Assembly (NCBI GenBank): GCA_963971305.1
Contig: OZ020303.1
Coordinates: 60,264,867 to 60,328,866, forward strand
DNA from: Arcuatula senhousia
Taxonomy: Eukaryota; Mollusca; Bivalvia; Mytilida; Mytilidae
Direction of reading: 5' to 3'
Length of the DNA: 64,000 nucleotides
Positions 1-15,300 of this stretch are shown here, piece after piece. The translations under genes and the position numbers were made by a program. The first letter of the stretch is position 1; the number at the start of each line of letters is the position of its first letter. Below the pieces are notes generated by a model, which saw only the letters and a list, made by a program, of their open reading frames with translations, was not told the DNA's origin and did no database searches.

Positions 1-214
1 AAAAAAATGATTTTTTTTTCTCCTTTATTTAAAATATTTACCCTCTTAAATCGTGTTCATAATATGTTTGTAGCATGTAGTTTCTGAGAAAACTATGTGA
101 ATGTTTAGTAACAACATCAAAATGGACAATCAAGATAAAAGGTAGCTACCCTTAAATATAGCTTCTACATAATCCTGTTGATTTAAAAATCTTGAGAACA
201 AATTTACAACTGAC

Positions 215-375
215 CTGTACTGGCACTTGTATATAACGACATTTCCATTGTGGTCCATTATACCATTGTTAATGTTGACATCCAGATTCTGGGATCTGTT
301 AGCAAAGGTGAAGTAGTTCAATACTAGAACATAGTCACCTGGGTTTGGTACTTTCAAGTTCAGATTCAGTGATGT
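215..375 (-). CDS. Laminin alpha exon 20: globular domain, last exon in window
   Basis: Encodes [20 protein letters not shown] and continues to VVIYKCQYR. The motif NPGxYVLVLxY is a landmark of this domain. Phase 0 in, phase 2 out, so coding must continue to the left of position 1; nothing exon-like is visible in 1-214. Confidence 0.9.
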
Positions 376-3300
376 CTGAAAAGATGACATTTAAACAAAT
401 TCATGGATAATGAATAATGTGCTCTGAAGTGCTGACTTGGTCAGAAAGTGCCCTGGCAGCAAAAAAAATCCCCCAAATATTCAACGATTTTCATGAAATC
501 TTGATATGCAATTCCTCAAATAGTACTTCAAAAACTGTGTAAAATTTCAAATCTGTATTTTTTAATGTTTTTGAGTTTTAAGCATTCACAAAAAAATTGT
601 GAACAATGGACAGACGGATGTACATACAGACAAATGGAAAATGTCCCATATCACAAACACTATATGCCCCTACTTTCATTGATGGGGCATAAAAAATCAA
701 GAGTGTAACCTATACAGATTTTATTCAAGATGAACAGGGAAATAACACACAACAGAAATTGTTTTATTCAAGATGAAAACAAAACAGGGCAATAGCACAC
801 TACAGAAATTGAAGATTGCAATGGTCATCAATAAGAGAGACTTTTAACCAACAACACTAGAACTTAAGCTCCCCATGATTTTACCTGATTTCTGTCAAGT
901 TGTCCAAGAGCATTCAATCCCAGTTCATTCATGATGACTTTGTCTGAGAAGACATTGGTTGGTACTTGGTTACCGTCAGCATCAATGACATAGCCTGTCT
1001 CACCAAATACAGTCGGGAACTGGGCGATGTCAGTGTAGTTGTACAGTACACACCTATAAATTAAAATCAATTAACACATTATATTTGGTTACCATCTGCA
1101 TCAATGACATAGCCTGTCTCACCAAAGACAGTTGGGAACTGGGCTATCAGTGTAGTTGTACAGCACACAAATATAAATTCAAAAATAATTTTTTTCGTCT
1201 TAATGCAATAAGATGCAATTTTCAAAATCTATGTAATAATCAGAATGAAAATGTCACATAATTTTTGAAATTATGTGAAATCTAGCTACATAGAATCAGA
1301 ATAAATTAAACAAAATATCCCAATCAACATTTGTTGAATTAATGCTATAATGTAATATTAGGGGAATTGAATGTTGGGAGTTGGATGGTACTTTTTTTCA
1401 GACCCCAAAACTCAAATTATGGCATTTTGGAACTTATTTTTAAATATATATAGTCCTGCTTCTCAACAGCATTCATTTTAATGGAATAGCCCTTGTACTT
1501 ATTTCATGATTCAACAAATGTCTTTGTACATGTAAAGAAGCTTAATTACTTAGATGTATGTCCAATTTATGTGTGGCAGACAAGAGCCTGGTCAAATTCT
1601 TTATCTTTAGAAGGTTTTGTAAAGGTATTGTTATTTATTTGTTGCTTTTTGCTTTATATTGTGATATTTGCTCAAAAGAACCCTATACTCCTTAGAATGA
1701 AACATTTTTTAAATCTAGGCAACTTACGGTCCATTATCATTAGGAATGGTACATGGCCTTGTAACATCTTCTGCCAAGACAGTAGCCTCATAATAAGCCT
1801 GGGGTATCAGCACCATGTAATCCTATGAAATAGAAGTTGTTTTTTTGAACAGGGATTAAAGTAATTTGTTAAATGATACTTGTAATGGAAGAAAACTCCA
1901 GATTCAGATTTGTGTATGTTGACTTGCCTTTTTGAAATTATAATTCACTATATCAAACTCTGCAAAAATAAAATATACCAAAATGAAGAAACCAAAAAGA
2001 AAAATATCTACAGATATTTTTGGTTTTTTTTCAATTTTAAACAATACTTTTAAGTAATATTTCAAATAAGAATTAGAGCAATTAAAAGAAATGCAAAATC
2101 ATACTAAATAAAATCAAACTGAAGTTACTATAAATATCTTACGAGCATGACATTTTCTGCAGACTTGAGTGAAATCATCCAGTTTCCAGGATCCAGTACA
2201 AAGTCGTACATAGAGTTGCCACTTCCTACTGTCACAAACGATGGCTCCTTGTTGGCTTTGAAAATGACTTCACTCATCTGTGGTGTGTTGATTTCCTGCT
2301 GCTGTGGTTTTAGCATTACCTCCCCTTTCACATCATTGTCATTCAAATTCAAATATCGATAGATGATTCTGTACAAGCTGGACTTTCTGATTCGGAGATC
2401 AAGGATAACCTCAGGCTGAAATAAATAAATATGAATACAAGTTTTTATTGATGATAACAGCACAACTTTCAATGTGTATCTTTATCTGTAACAAACTTTT
2501 CAAAGATAGTTTTAAATTATTTTAATCATAACATAATCTTGAACCAATTTTAATTCTGTGTGATAAGCATATTACCAGTCCAATTTTAAGACTACAGACT
2601 GTTTTAATTGCTGATTCAAAAATACAGGGTAAATGTTGTGTAGGCTGATGTTTTTCTTGCTTTATAGAGCACATGAGTTTTCTTTTGTTTTGACTCGAGT
2701 TAACACACAGTTTTAAAATTGTGATAAGTGTTTTTTGTAAGTTGTGTGTTTTTGGTGATCATTATTTTAATCTTCCAATTCTGTCTTGGTATTTTTTCCA
2801 CATGTGTTTTCCCCTATTGGCACAATTCTATACCTTTAGTTATGTTCATTTATTCAATATATATAGTTATTTATAAATAACATTTATTTTCCAAGGCTAT
2901 ATCTTAATCCACATGTGTATGAAAAATTAATTTTGGAAAATGAATCATTAACTTATGGTATCACAGAAAAGAATAGTATTCTATACCTGGACATAATTGA
3001 GAATAGCATATCCTCTCCATGAGAATCCTGGGAAGACAGACTCATCAAATCCATATCTGATACGAGAACCATCAGGGGTGTAACCATCCTCAATTTCATA
3101 CAGGAACTGATGAAGGGATGGGATGTAATGCAAATCTGTTGGACTGTTAACAAAAATTGTAAATACATAGAAATGTTAAATTGAAGATAATGAAATGTGG
3201 AATAATTTTATGTGTCATAACCAACAAATATAAGCAGCAACTCAAAAATCCACATTTGAAAATAAAAGTTCGTTTGCTTAGAATGTCTTAGATTTCTGTT

Positions 3301-6300
3301 AATACTATATGCATCAAAATGTGACATTACAAGTGTCACATTCAAAACTTTCCCTAAACTGCATTTGAGGTAAGAATAGGAAGCAAGTCAATTATAGGGG
3401 GCTGCTCCATTAAAATACATCAGGTGCCCAGGTGATACACTTTCAAAAGATCAACCATCCAAAGATGCAAATTTAAAACAATGTACCATATTTCATTTGT
3501 CAAGAACAAAGCAATTTACGTTGTAACTCAATACACAGGCAAAATGTGGACTGCGTTTAACGTGCATCTGGAGTACATTACATGCATGTCATCTGACACA
3601 TATTTAATTGGTGTTTCTAACTGCGTACGTGTGACGCACGTAAAAAAACTATCTTAGCAGTATTTTTATTTCATAATAAAACACAAGAAATAAATAACTC
3701 ACGGATTTCATACATTTTAGGAAACTGTACGTCTGCTGTATGTTAAACATATGTTCGACGCACGTTTAAAAAATGTACGTTTAACGTATATTTTGACAAT
3801 TATTTGACGTACGTTTACCATATGGCGGTTAGAAACATATGTTTAATGTATGTTTATACCCTATGTCAGACACAGGTTTTTATAACATATGTCAGACGTA
3901 TGTCTAAATTTTGCCTGTGTAGGATGTTATTACACTAAAGAAGAAGCTGAAATTCTACAGTTAAAGGGTATACAAGACTGATTTTGTTATTTATAGACTA
4001 ACCTGTCACATCTACGGCCTTGAACTCTAGGTTTACAAGGACACTGACCATTCCTCTTGTTACAGACTGTACTCATAGATCCTCCAGAGTCACAGTTACA
4101 GGCTGAAATTTAGATCAATAGTTTATAAACAGTCAAAACTGGTGAAAGGTAAGTTTTTCTCAGGTAATTTCGGTTTATATTGAATGTATCATTCCTGTTT
4201 TGGTCTTGTTTTGTTTTTGTTTTTTTTGTTTTTTTTGTTTTTTTTTTTGTATTTGAACCTTATCCATGTAAATGATAACATCACATATTACTTTTTTATC
4301 TATAATTCAAATTTCTTTTCATTTTTACTTCTTTAGTATATGACTAAATATCTGCAGATGTAAATTTTGTTTTTATAGCAAGGAAAACTTCTTGACAAAC
4401 TCACCAACACATCCAAATGAATTTCCTTCATCTAAACTGTAAAATCCATCTTTACAAATGTCACATCTTTGACCATCAACATTGACCTTACAGACACACT
4501 GTCCATTAACTGGGTCACAGACATGTAAACCGGAGGCTGTTCCAGGCACATGACATTCACATGCTGAAATACAAATACAACTATTGAACATTCTAAAAAT
4601 AGTGGCATGGCATACTTTTAAACATTATTTTTCTAGTTATCTTCAAATATAAAGTGCATTTCACTGGCATTTTTAGCATCTATGAAAGATTTTCAATGCA
4701 GTGAAATAAAATTTACTGCATCAATAGACTATAGTTGTGCACTTCTTGTGCATGAAGAATATCTTACTCCTGTAAAAAGTTTTATTTTTGTTAATTTAAG
4801 GTCATTGAAAAATCCATAAAATTTCACCCAATGAAGATTGATAACTATGGTAAATACCAATAAAATATCAGACAGTTTTCAAACATTTATACTTGTGAAT
4901 AAATTTTGAAAAAGAAATAATACAATTTACACCATGCTGAAATCTTCCCTATTATCACTCTATTTTATTGACCAAGTTGGTCACAGGTCAATTATTTCTG
5001 ACTTCTTCATTTAAACCCTACCTTAAAAAGGCTGAGAAAATTAGGCTCCGCCCAACCTTCAAATAAAGCAACACAGTACTCACGTCTACAACCCAGTGGG
5101 TTATTCCTGTCAAGTCCATAGAATCCAGGCTTACACTGGTCACAGATATGTCCCATCACGTTCTGTTTACATTCACAGAGTTGTCCACTGGGTACCTGTC
5201 CACAACCTCCTAATGGGTAACCAAAAACCTCCATAGCTCCTGCTGGGTTACAGTTACAGGCTGGAAAATAATCAATTATATAACGCATAGCTGGTTATTA
5301 TTGTGGGGGTTAATTTTGATGGTTTTGTGTCATAAGTACATGTAATGTGAAAAAATTCTGCAGGTTTTATTTTTGAAGTTTTGAATGTGTTTGTTTATGA
5401 TTTGCATAAGGTGGATATTTTCATGATTTCATGAAAATAAGTGAAAAACTTAACCACAGCAAAATAACCTGCTTTACAATTTATTTAAGAGTTGTCACAT
5501 AAGTCACATAAGCAATTTTAATTTCAATGGTCAATCAAAACACAGTGACTATGACAGTTAAAACATTCTTTAATCAATCAATCTGATCGATTTCTTTTTT
5601 CTTACTGACCTTCACAGTTTGGATAGTTGTAGAAATTCTCTTTACATCTACTGCACATCAGCCCTTCAAATGTTTCTCTGCAATCACATTGGCCAGTCAA
5701 CTGGTCACATGACTCTCGGTATGATCCATAGCGGTCACAATTACAGGCTGAAATAGAAATTTGTAATTGATAAAAGTAATATCAGATTTACATTATAAGT
5801 CTATTTTTCTAACTATTACAGAATGTATTGTTGAAAATGCCCAGAAAAAAGTGTTCAAGTTTTAACATCCTTCACACAGTTTGTTAGGAATTTATACATA
5901 TGCTCAAGTAAATAATTTATTTCCTTTTATTAAAGAACTCAAATAAATCATAATGTATGAAATATGACGAAAATGCTAATTCATTGTCAAAACCAAAACA
6001 CACTTTCGTCCTTCAAATTGGCAAAACCTAATTAAATGAACATTTTATTTCACAAGATTAACTACTTACGAGCACAGTTTGGATATCTGTAGAAGCCAGC
6101 AGCACAGTGTTCACATCTGAATCCAGCAAAGTTAGGAGCACATGGGCACTGTCCCGATGATATATCACACTCCTCACTGGTAGATCCAACAAGGTTACAT
6201 TGACAGGCTGAAAATAAAATCAGTTCACGAGTGGAAGTTTTATATTTACTACAAGTAGGCCCAACAAGGTTACATTGACAAGCTGAAAATAAAATCAGTT

Positions 6301-9300
6301 CACGAGTGGAAGTTTTATATTTACTACAAGTAGACCCAACAAGGTTACATTGACAAGCTGAAAATAAAATTAGTGCATGAGTGGAAGTTTTATATTTACT
6401 ACAAGTAGGCCCAACAAGGTTACATTGACAAGCTGAAAATAAAATCAGTTCACGAGTGGAAGTTTTATATTTACTAAAAGTTTCATGTATGACTAGATCA
6501 TATATTCTGTATTTTCATGTTGGAATATTTATATAAAAATATCTGTAGATTTTTTTAATACTCATATTTTGCAACTACCCCTTAGAAATTTGTTTTCTGA
6601 ATTTTAGAACATTGTACAATTATCTAAATTTCTGTTTGACTTATATCATTGCTCATGTTTAATTTCTAAACTTAATTTCTAAATTTTTGTCAATTATACG
6701 ATATTGAGATGTGGAATAAGTGTACGCGACACAACAAACATAAACAAACAGCAATTAAAAAAATCACAACGGAAAACAGCAAGCAGTCTTCAACATGACC
6801 ATAGGTCACTGCTTACCGTCTTGCATTGGCCCAAGACTTATAATACAATACAAAAGTATCAAAACCAATCCCTAAATCATCAACGAAAGACTCAATTCTT
6901 GACATAAAACAGTTAACATAGAATGACAAGGACAAACAAAGGCTTTGGCAACGTTTCCTGGCTTAGGACAGGCACATATAAAATGTGGCGGGGTTAAACT
7001 AGTTTTTTGGATCCAACCTTCCCCCTATTGATAAGCTTGCACAAAGCTACATATAAAACACACTGTAAAACTCAATCGACAATTAACTTTCATTTCTTCT
7101 TTAAATTTTTGTTTTTTAAGTATAATTCTAAAAATTTTTGGTAGCACATCTTACCAGCACATCTTGGGTAGCCATAGTAACCAGGATTACAAGCATCACA
7201 ACGAGGCTGTAAGAAGCTGTCCATACAGAGACATTCTCCTGTATTTTTGTCACAGACACCAGGGTTGGCCCCATTAGGGTCACAGTCACATACTATAAAT
7301 AGATACATATATGTAGGAAATGCACAAAACAACAGGGTTTAAATTTAATAAATGTGTTGAAAATTTATGTTAATTGAAAACTTTCTTTAAACTTCATGGT
7401 AAAAAGGAAACGCTTTTCGTCAATATAATTTCCCTTATTATAATTATGCTGTCTTCAAGAAAACTTTGATTAAACTGATTTTACAATTTTCGTGGTTTGA
7501 TGAAAATTGATAAGTTCGTGAGTTCTCAAATTTGTGGTTATGAAGTCTGCAGCATGCAGATCAATGTTAAATTTTCTTTTAATGGGTATCAAATTTTGTG
7601 GGCAAAGGCCATACACAAAAGCCACAAAAAATGATACCCTATGTATAATAATGAAAAAATAGTAATCACATTTTTTCCCCATAAAATGCCATATGTAAAT
7701 CTACTTCTAAGTGTATGGTCTTCAATATGTTTTAATATAACAATATATAGTACATTAAATAATCCATACACAAGAACTTAGAAATTTAGCTTAATAATAC
7801 ACAATGAACTTTTTGATAGTTGAACAAGTTTATGGACAAATGTAGCTAAACCTTGATAACAAAAGTGGGTTTATTTTTCTATTCATTAGTTTATATTTGA
7901 GAGTATAGAAACTTACATAAACAGCTAGGGAAGTTATAGTACCCGTCAGCACACTGGTCACAGTTCTGTCCTGCATAGTTAGCCTCACATTGACATTGTC
8001 CTGTAACTGTGTCACATACATTGTTTCTAGAGCCTCGACTGTCACATTGACACTCTGCAAAAGGAAAAATAAATGTTACAGCACTTGTTTAATTACTTGT
8101 GCAAAATTTTTGTTGTTAGTAAACACGTACAGTTTGAAAAATATATAAACCAATGATACATACTTGTGTGTAAAGTTGTTTAAGGTGGCATGATCATGAG
8201 TTTTGTTTTTGTAATGAGATTTAATGTTCTTTTTTCTTTGGGAAATTATTTCATTGTCTTTTTGAAAGGCTTTGAAATTCAATATCCTACTTCTACAGCA
8301 ATGTCTATAACTCATCAAAAGCACTTTTGATATACTTTAAACTCTCTTATTGTTTCAACCCTTATCTACAATGTATAATGCCTATAAACAAATTTTGAAA
8401 AAATGTAAATTCTAATTACAATTCTAGAGCTAGAAGAAGACTAATGCAAGAGGTGAATTGTACAAATGATCATATGCTAGGAAAACTTTGTTTTACAATA
8501 TTCATACTTACGGACACATTCTGGGAAGTTGTAGAATTCCAGCTGACACATGTCGCACTTCTGTCCTGTAAAGTTGGATTTACATGGGCACTGCCCTCCA
8601 CCCACGGTACAGATGTTATCTTCTGTCCCGTAGAAATCACAGTCACATGGTATACAATCAGGGTAACCATAGTAACCAATATTACACCTGACAAAAATAA
8701 ATTGGGACAATTAAGGTAAAGCTCATTAGAAATTTGGTTCAACTAAAATACAACTAAGAAAAAAGTCTATTTTTTAAAAATTTTTCCTGATAGTGTTTAC
8801 AGACATTCAATAAACCAACAAGAATCATTTGTTAAATGTTCATTAAAGTATTTTTTGCAAAGAATGAATTTATTTTTGTATTTGAAACAAGCGAATTACA
8901 GTACACCTATCATTTCAGCAATGATCTTTGAAACACATAACATCTATCCCTAAATATTGCTCACTGATACCATTGTCACAAATATGACAAAACTGACATG
9001 CATCATTTCATTCATCAAAGTAAATCCTACCTGTCACAATCTTGTCCAGTGTATTCAGGTCTACATTTACATCTGCCTGTCTCGTCCTCACAATCTCCAG
9101 TAGAGAATTTCAAATCACAGACACATGCTGGAAGGAAAAGATTTTGTAGAGTCCAAAAATCAATTATTTGTGTGGCAAAAAGATGTTTTTCTAACTTTGA
9201 ACATTTGTTATATCTATTTTCCTCAGAGGTAACAATTTGATGTTGACACTCTTTTTTTTTTAAATGTTTTTTTAAACTGACCTAATTCAAACTGCATCAC

Positions 9301-12300
9301 TTAATTCCAGTAACTTTCAAATTAGAATTTAAATCATTTACAAATTTCTATTTAATTGCAAGGAATTGGACTTTTATCTGTACAAGTGTATCGTAAATTA
9401 TTTTGTAATAGTATTTTTTTAGTTTTTGTTCCAAGCTATTCATATTCATATAGTGTTTGGCATTTTCAACTTTTGGTTAGAGTGCCTCTGATGAGTCTTG
9501 AATTGACGAAACGCACGGCAGGCCTAGCAAAATTTATTGTCTAGAACTTTGTTGTAATTTTCATTTGCTAAGCATGTTTCACTTGATATAAATACAAGTA
9601 TAAAAAGTAAATTCTCCTTACGTCTACAAGCATCAGGAGCTGCCTTGTCTACTCCATATGGTCTGTAGTACCCTGCTACACATTTGTCACAGTTGATACC
9701 TTCAGTATTGTCCTAGATTACAAAATAATACAAGTAAAAGGGGGGTAACTCTAATTGGCTTACCAAGCTTGTTCAACAAACCAGTAAATCTAAGCATTGA
9801 GGAGCAAGGGATTTTAAATTGTGAAAGTGTAATGTGTAAAACTGTTATTTGGTAAAGTGTATGAAAATATGAATGGAAGTTAAGATTTTATCTTATAAAA
9901 ATTTTTAAAAAGATGAAAATGAGGTCAAGAACCTAGCCAAAAGAATAACTTGAAACAGAGAATATCAACTTTTGTTTATATTGCTATATTTTCTCATCAC
10001 CTACATGTACTAATATTCTGAAAATATTCAAATCTGAAACTCAAGTCAATATTTCTAAAATTGCAGTCAAATTGGTAACCGTTTCAGAACCTTTTTATTC
10101 ACCTATGAATAAAGTAATTTATTAAGTAATTTGAAGAATTAAATGAAATCCTACCCTACAGTTTTGACAAACTCCTCCTCCTTCATAGATGCCATAGATG
10201 TCAATACTTGTTCTATTTTTATCAACCTCTGGATCATACAAACATTCATCAGAATGTCCATAACAGTTGCAAGCTGAAAGACAAAATAATCAAATGAAAT
10301 ACTGAAGATGTATATAGTTCAATTTTTGATATTTAAGAGAAACAAAAGGTCTTCATACACATCTTCTTTAAAATGTACTCTCTTTATTTCAAGTTTCATC
10401 AAAATCCAGCCTGTGATTCAGGATGAGGTGCACTTACATACATACGTATGTGAACCGATGACGGACTTTATTTGCTATTGTATCAAAATAAATTAAAGAT
10501 ATAAATATTCTATGTACATTTACACTTTTATAAGTGTCCAGTTATGGCAGACATTAAAAGTATCTAAACCAGCTTGCAAAAAAAATTATTTTCAACAGTA
10601 TAAAAAAGATTTAAATTCTTTTGTTTTTGTTTTTTGTTTTGTACATACGTTCACAGACAAATGGGTGTCCAGCTTTAGCAGGCATCCATAGTTTCTGTAC
10701 ATAACCAGGACAACACTGTTCGCACTGCTCTCCACACGTGTTATGTTGACATTTACATGTCAAGAGACGAGGGTTGTTTGAATCTCTGTCACATGACTCA
10801 GCATGGCCATTACACACACAACGTCCACCAAGAGAGATATCTTTTATACTGTAGAAGTACTAAAAGAAAGGATAAAGCTTTAAATGATTATATTGATTGA
10901 AAATATCTGTCAAAAACTCGATTTGATATGACACAAAATCAACTCAGAATTGACTCTACAATTTTATTAACTAAAACACGTTTTGTTTGCTTAGGCAATA
11001 ATTCACCATTTTGGATTGCTTCAATCATAGTTTAATACTCTTTCTTTTTAAAACATCAAATATGACAGATTTTGGAACATTGATTGTTTTTCGTGTATTT
11101 AACATCCAATTACCATTTCATCTCTAGAGCTACAACCTTTCAGACACTCATGTGTATGGGACACAGAACAATATTGCACTACTTAATATTTGCACTTATC
11201 ATCTCATAACTGATTAAAATGTCATAAACATGACAGATCAACATAACATCTTACCCTCCTGGTGACAGTTGGGTCTTGTCTAGCCACAGCCATCAGATGA
11301 CCGAGCAAAGTCTTGGTCCTCAGTAGACGTAGACGGACATTGGTGGCCTGTGTCCAGCTCTGAAGCTTCTCAGCAAATGTAAAGTTGTTAGCATTGGGTC
11401 TGTTGTTTACCAAGGAAACCACAATCTGGAAAGAGATACATACATATTATAAACTGTCAATAAAAATAGTTAATTTACAGATACATGTTTGTTATCTAAA
11501 ATATCATTTATTATGGTATAATATCATTTTGACAGAGAAGAGTTGAAAGGAAGAGGACACATTCTTATTATACATGTTTGTTAACTTAATAGGATACCAT
11601 TTTTTTTATTAGAATGTTAAAATTGGTTTAAATATGTTGCACTGGTACAGGTATCAATATTGCCCTATTATATGTACATCAGCATGCATGTTCATTGCAT
11701 ACATGTATATGCTAATATACATGCACATATGCTAAAGATTTGACTGATTAACTTCCAAATCTTTATAAAAGCATGAAACAATATTATATGGCTTAGTTAA
11801 TTAAAGGGTAAGTTCACTATTTTTGACATATGGTCTTAAATTGTTCAGAACAATGTTTTATAACAGTGTGCAAATTTTTTCTCTCATATCTTAACTTATA
11901 ACAAAGATATTGGAGATTATTTATTTGAAATAGTCCCCTATTCTACATTAGGGGACTACTTCAGTAATCAGAATTTCTACTGAGTAGCAAAAAATCATAT
12001 TAGTTCAAACGTTTAAGTGATCATGTGGTACATCCAATAACCAACAAAATAATTAAAATAATCAAAAGTCAACAAGATCATTTAATATTTTCAAATTACT
12101 TTCTATATAAAATCTTTCTAAAAACGTTTTATCAATCTATTATCTTTTTTCTTTTGAATTGAACTTTATTATCAATTAATTAAAATTAAAATTCTATAAT
12201 TCAAAAAATATTATTTTTATTTACTTAAAGAAAGAAGTTGTGTATCTAAATGTAAGCCATCATATTTCATTGAAAATAATTGTGATATAATTATGTAAAT

Positions 12301-15300
12301 TACAGGTCATTCTTTTTCTAATCCCCCACTGGGTTTGCTAAAAGTGTTAATTAATGTGAATTTATTGTCATTGTCTCTCAGCAGGTACCCGTGTAATGGT
12401 TAGGTAAACATAAATGTAATTAGTCACAGCTGACTAGGGGTGAAATAATTATCAATACCTACAGGTGTCAAAACCTAATATACAAACATTCTGAAACAAA
12501 GTTTTATGTACAGTAGATCATTTTATTTTCATTCTAGCATTTAAAACAATAATGTGATTTATATGCAAGATTATCACAACACAACATGACTTAGATATTT
12601 AACAAGAGTTAACACTAAAGTATGTCTCGCCTGCCGGCACCATCAGAAACAATTATTCTTTCTTACTTCTACTATATTTTGAATTTACATGGATTTTCAG
12701 TTTCTGAGATCGAAAGATGTTTATAGAACTTAAACATTGCAAATATATGCAATAAAAATAATCAACGTCACTCAACCGGAAAATCAAGGTCAAGGTCAAA
12801 AGATGGGGATGCAACTGTGCTAAGCTACTACTGGGGCATATGTATACCAAGTTTCATCAACCTAGGACCTATAGTTCTTGAGATATGGATGTGCTCGCAA
12901 AACATTTCCATTGCTATTATATGTATTGAAAATTGTCAAAGTCACTCAACCGGAAAATCAAGGTCAACGTCAAAAGATGGGGATGCAACTGTGCTAAGCT
13001 ACTACTGGGGCATATGCATACCAAGTTTCATCAACCTAGGACCTATAGTTCTTGAGATATGGAGGTGCTCGCAAAACTTTTCCATTGCTATTATATGTAT
13101 TGAAAATGGTCAAAGTCACTCAACTGGAAAATCAAGGTCAAGGTCAAAAGATGGGGATGCAAATGAGCTAAGCTACTACTGGGGCATATGCATACCAAGT
13201 TTCATCAACCTAGGACTATAGTTCTTGAGATACGGAGGTGCTCGCAAAACTTTTTCATTGCTATTATATGTATTGAAAATTGTCAAAGTCATTCAACCGG
13301 AAAATCAAGGTCAAGGTCAAAAGATGGGGATGCAACTGTGCTAAGCTACTACTGGGGCATATGCATACCAAGTTTCATCAACCCAGGACCTATAGTTCTT
13401 GAGATATGGAGGTGCTCATAAAACTTTTCCAAAAAGTTAACGCCGCCGCCGGTAAAGTAACACCTATGTCCCGCTCTGCTTCGCAGGCGAGACAAAAATG
13501 ACTCATTTAAATTAATTTTTATACAAAAAAATCACTATTACTAATTAAAGAATAACTCAATTTTGTTAATTTTAATAAGGATTTTCTATCACTTATTTAA
13601 AATGCCATAACATAGATGCACATAAAAATATTATATATTGGCAATTCAATAATTAGGTAAATGGTGGGTCACTGTCAAAAGGAGACTTTGTGGTATTCAG
13701 ATGTTTTGTGTAATTCAAAATGACAGAAACCAAAAGATAAAAAATAAAATTCCATTTTTGTCAGCTTATTAAATTGAATATAAAAGTTTAAATGATATAG
13801 CATAATTAGATAATGCATTAGAAATTATATGACAAATTTTCATTTTTTTGTGAACTTTCCCTTTAATATATCTGTAAATCTGAAAGGTTACTCATTTATA
13901 TTTTCGTCTTGAACCTAAAAGATTGGTCTAGACACCAAAATAGAAGTTGGAAAGTTTTTATTTTTATTACAATATATGTCTCCTTAAGATGTTAACACAA
14001 AGGAAAACAAAGACTTCTTTACTAAAACCTTCCTTAAAAACACACAATCTTTAAAAGTCATGCTTTAGCACTTCAAAAGCATCTTTTCCCTTGCAACAAA
14101 TCATGACCATTTGAGAGACAAAATATTTAACCTTGTACAATTCATATCAAAAGAATTTCCCTTTAACAATTTATATCCGTGTAAGTCATTTGGATATTTA
14201 ATAACCGTTCATCAGACATCAAAATGTTTGACCAAGTAATTTTTAAGTAGTCCTTCTAGTGATTTGTTGACTTAAGAGAAGTGGTTTTAGTTGAAACTCC
14301 AACAGAAGTTATCGAATGTCCTTTGTCAACTTTTTCATGATATATTTAAATCTAATATCTTTATGGAATTACTTTATTAGACTGTAATAGGAAATATGTA
14401 ATATGTAAAAGAAATATTTTAATTTGAAATCTCATATTTCACAAATTAGGTATTTAATGACAATTTAAATTAAGTACATGTACATGTATTTCTATTTATT
14501 ATTTTTCATAATTAACATGTACATGTCGGTATACTGTGTGAAGTAAAATGATTTAAATTTTAATAAGTTAAAGAAATATTTTAATTTCATAAAATCTTAA
14601 AACCATTAAAAAAAAATTAAATGAACAAAGTTTAAATGAATAAGTGTTGCTTTACAAACATAATGTGCATTAAAATCTTCATTTTTTTACACAATAAAAA
14701 TTGGTACATGTACTGTGGATTCATTTATTTTCGTGGGTACCAATTTTCATGGTTTGATGAAAAAAGTTTCAGCTCGTGGATTCTTAAATTCGTGGTTCTT
14801 TAGTCTGCAGCATATACATCAATGTTAAATTTCATTTTTGTGGGCTTTTACCCCACGAATAATAATGAAATCACAGTATATAATCATATTTAAGTTTTAT
14901 ATGTTTAATTGTTGCTATAAATAATATGAATGTATATTATATAATGTCACATATACACTTATTCCACATCTCATTATCTTCTATTATACTATAATCTTGA
15001 GTAGCATGTTCATATATAACATTTTTGTGCATACCTCTCCATTTTCCAATGGGACAATTTTTGAGAATTCAGTAGTACAGATGACGCTGTCATCTTCTGT
15101 GATGTCTTGGTTGGCAGGGGTGTTGAAAAACTTGATACAGTCGCTAGGTGTGTCTGCAAAGAACTGCCAAGGCTGGAAGGTTTGTCCAAAATCCTGTGAT
15201 CGTTCCAAGGCCCATACCCCTGGTCTGGGGGAGTTGGCCATTTTGATAAAGATGTAGGCAACATGGAATTCCTGTAAGAGACAAAATCTTGAGCATGTTA

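Noticed and set aside
12817..13421. Open frames of 134 and 77 codons across the intron 2 array
   Set aside because: They are repeated peptides produced by a 174-bp tandem array (a multiple of three) inside a non-coding transposon; no start context or family match.
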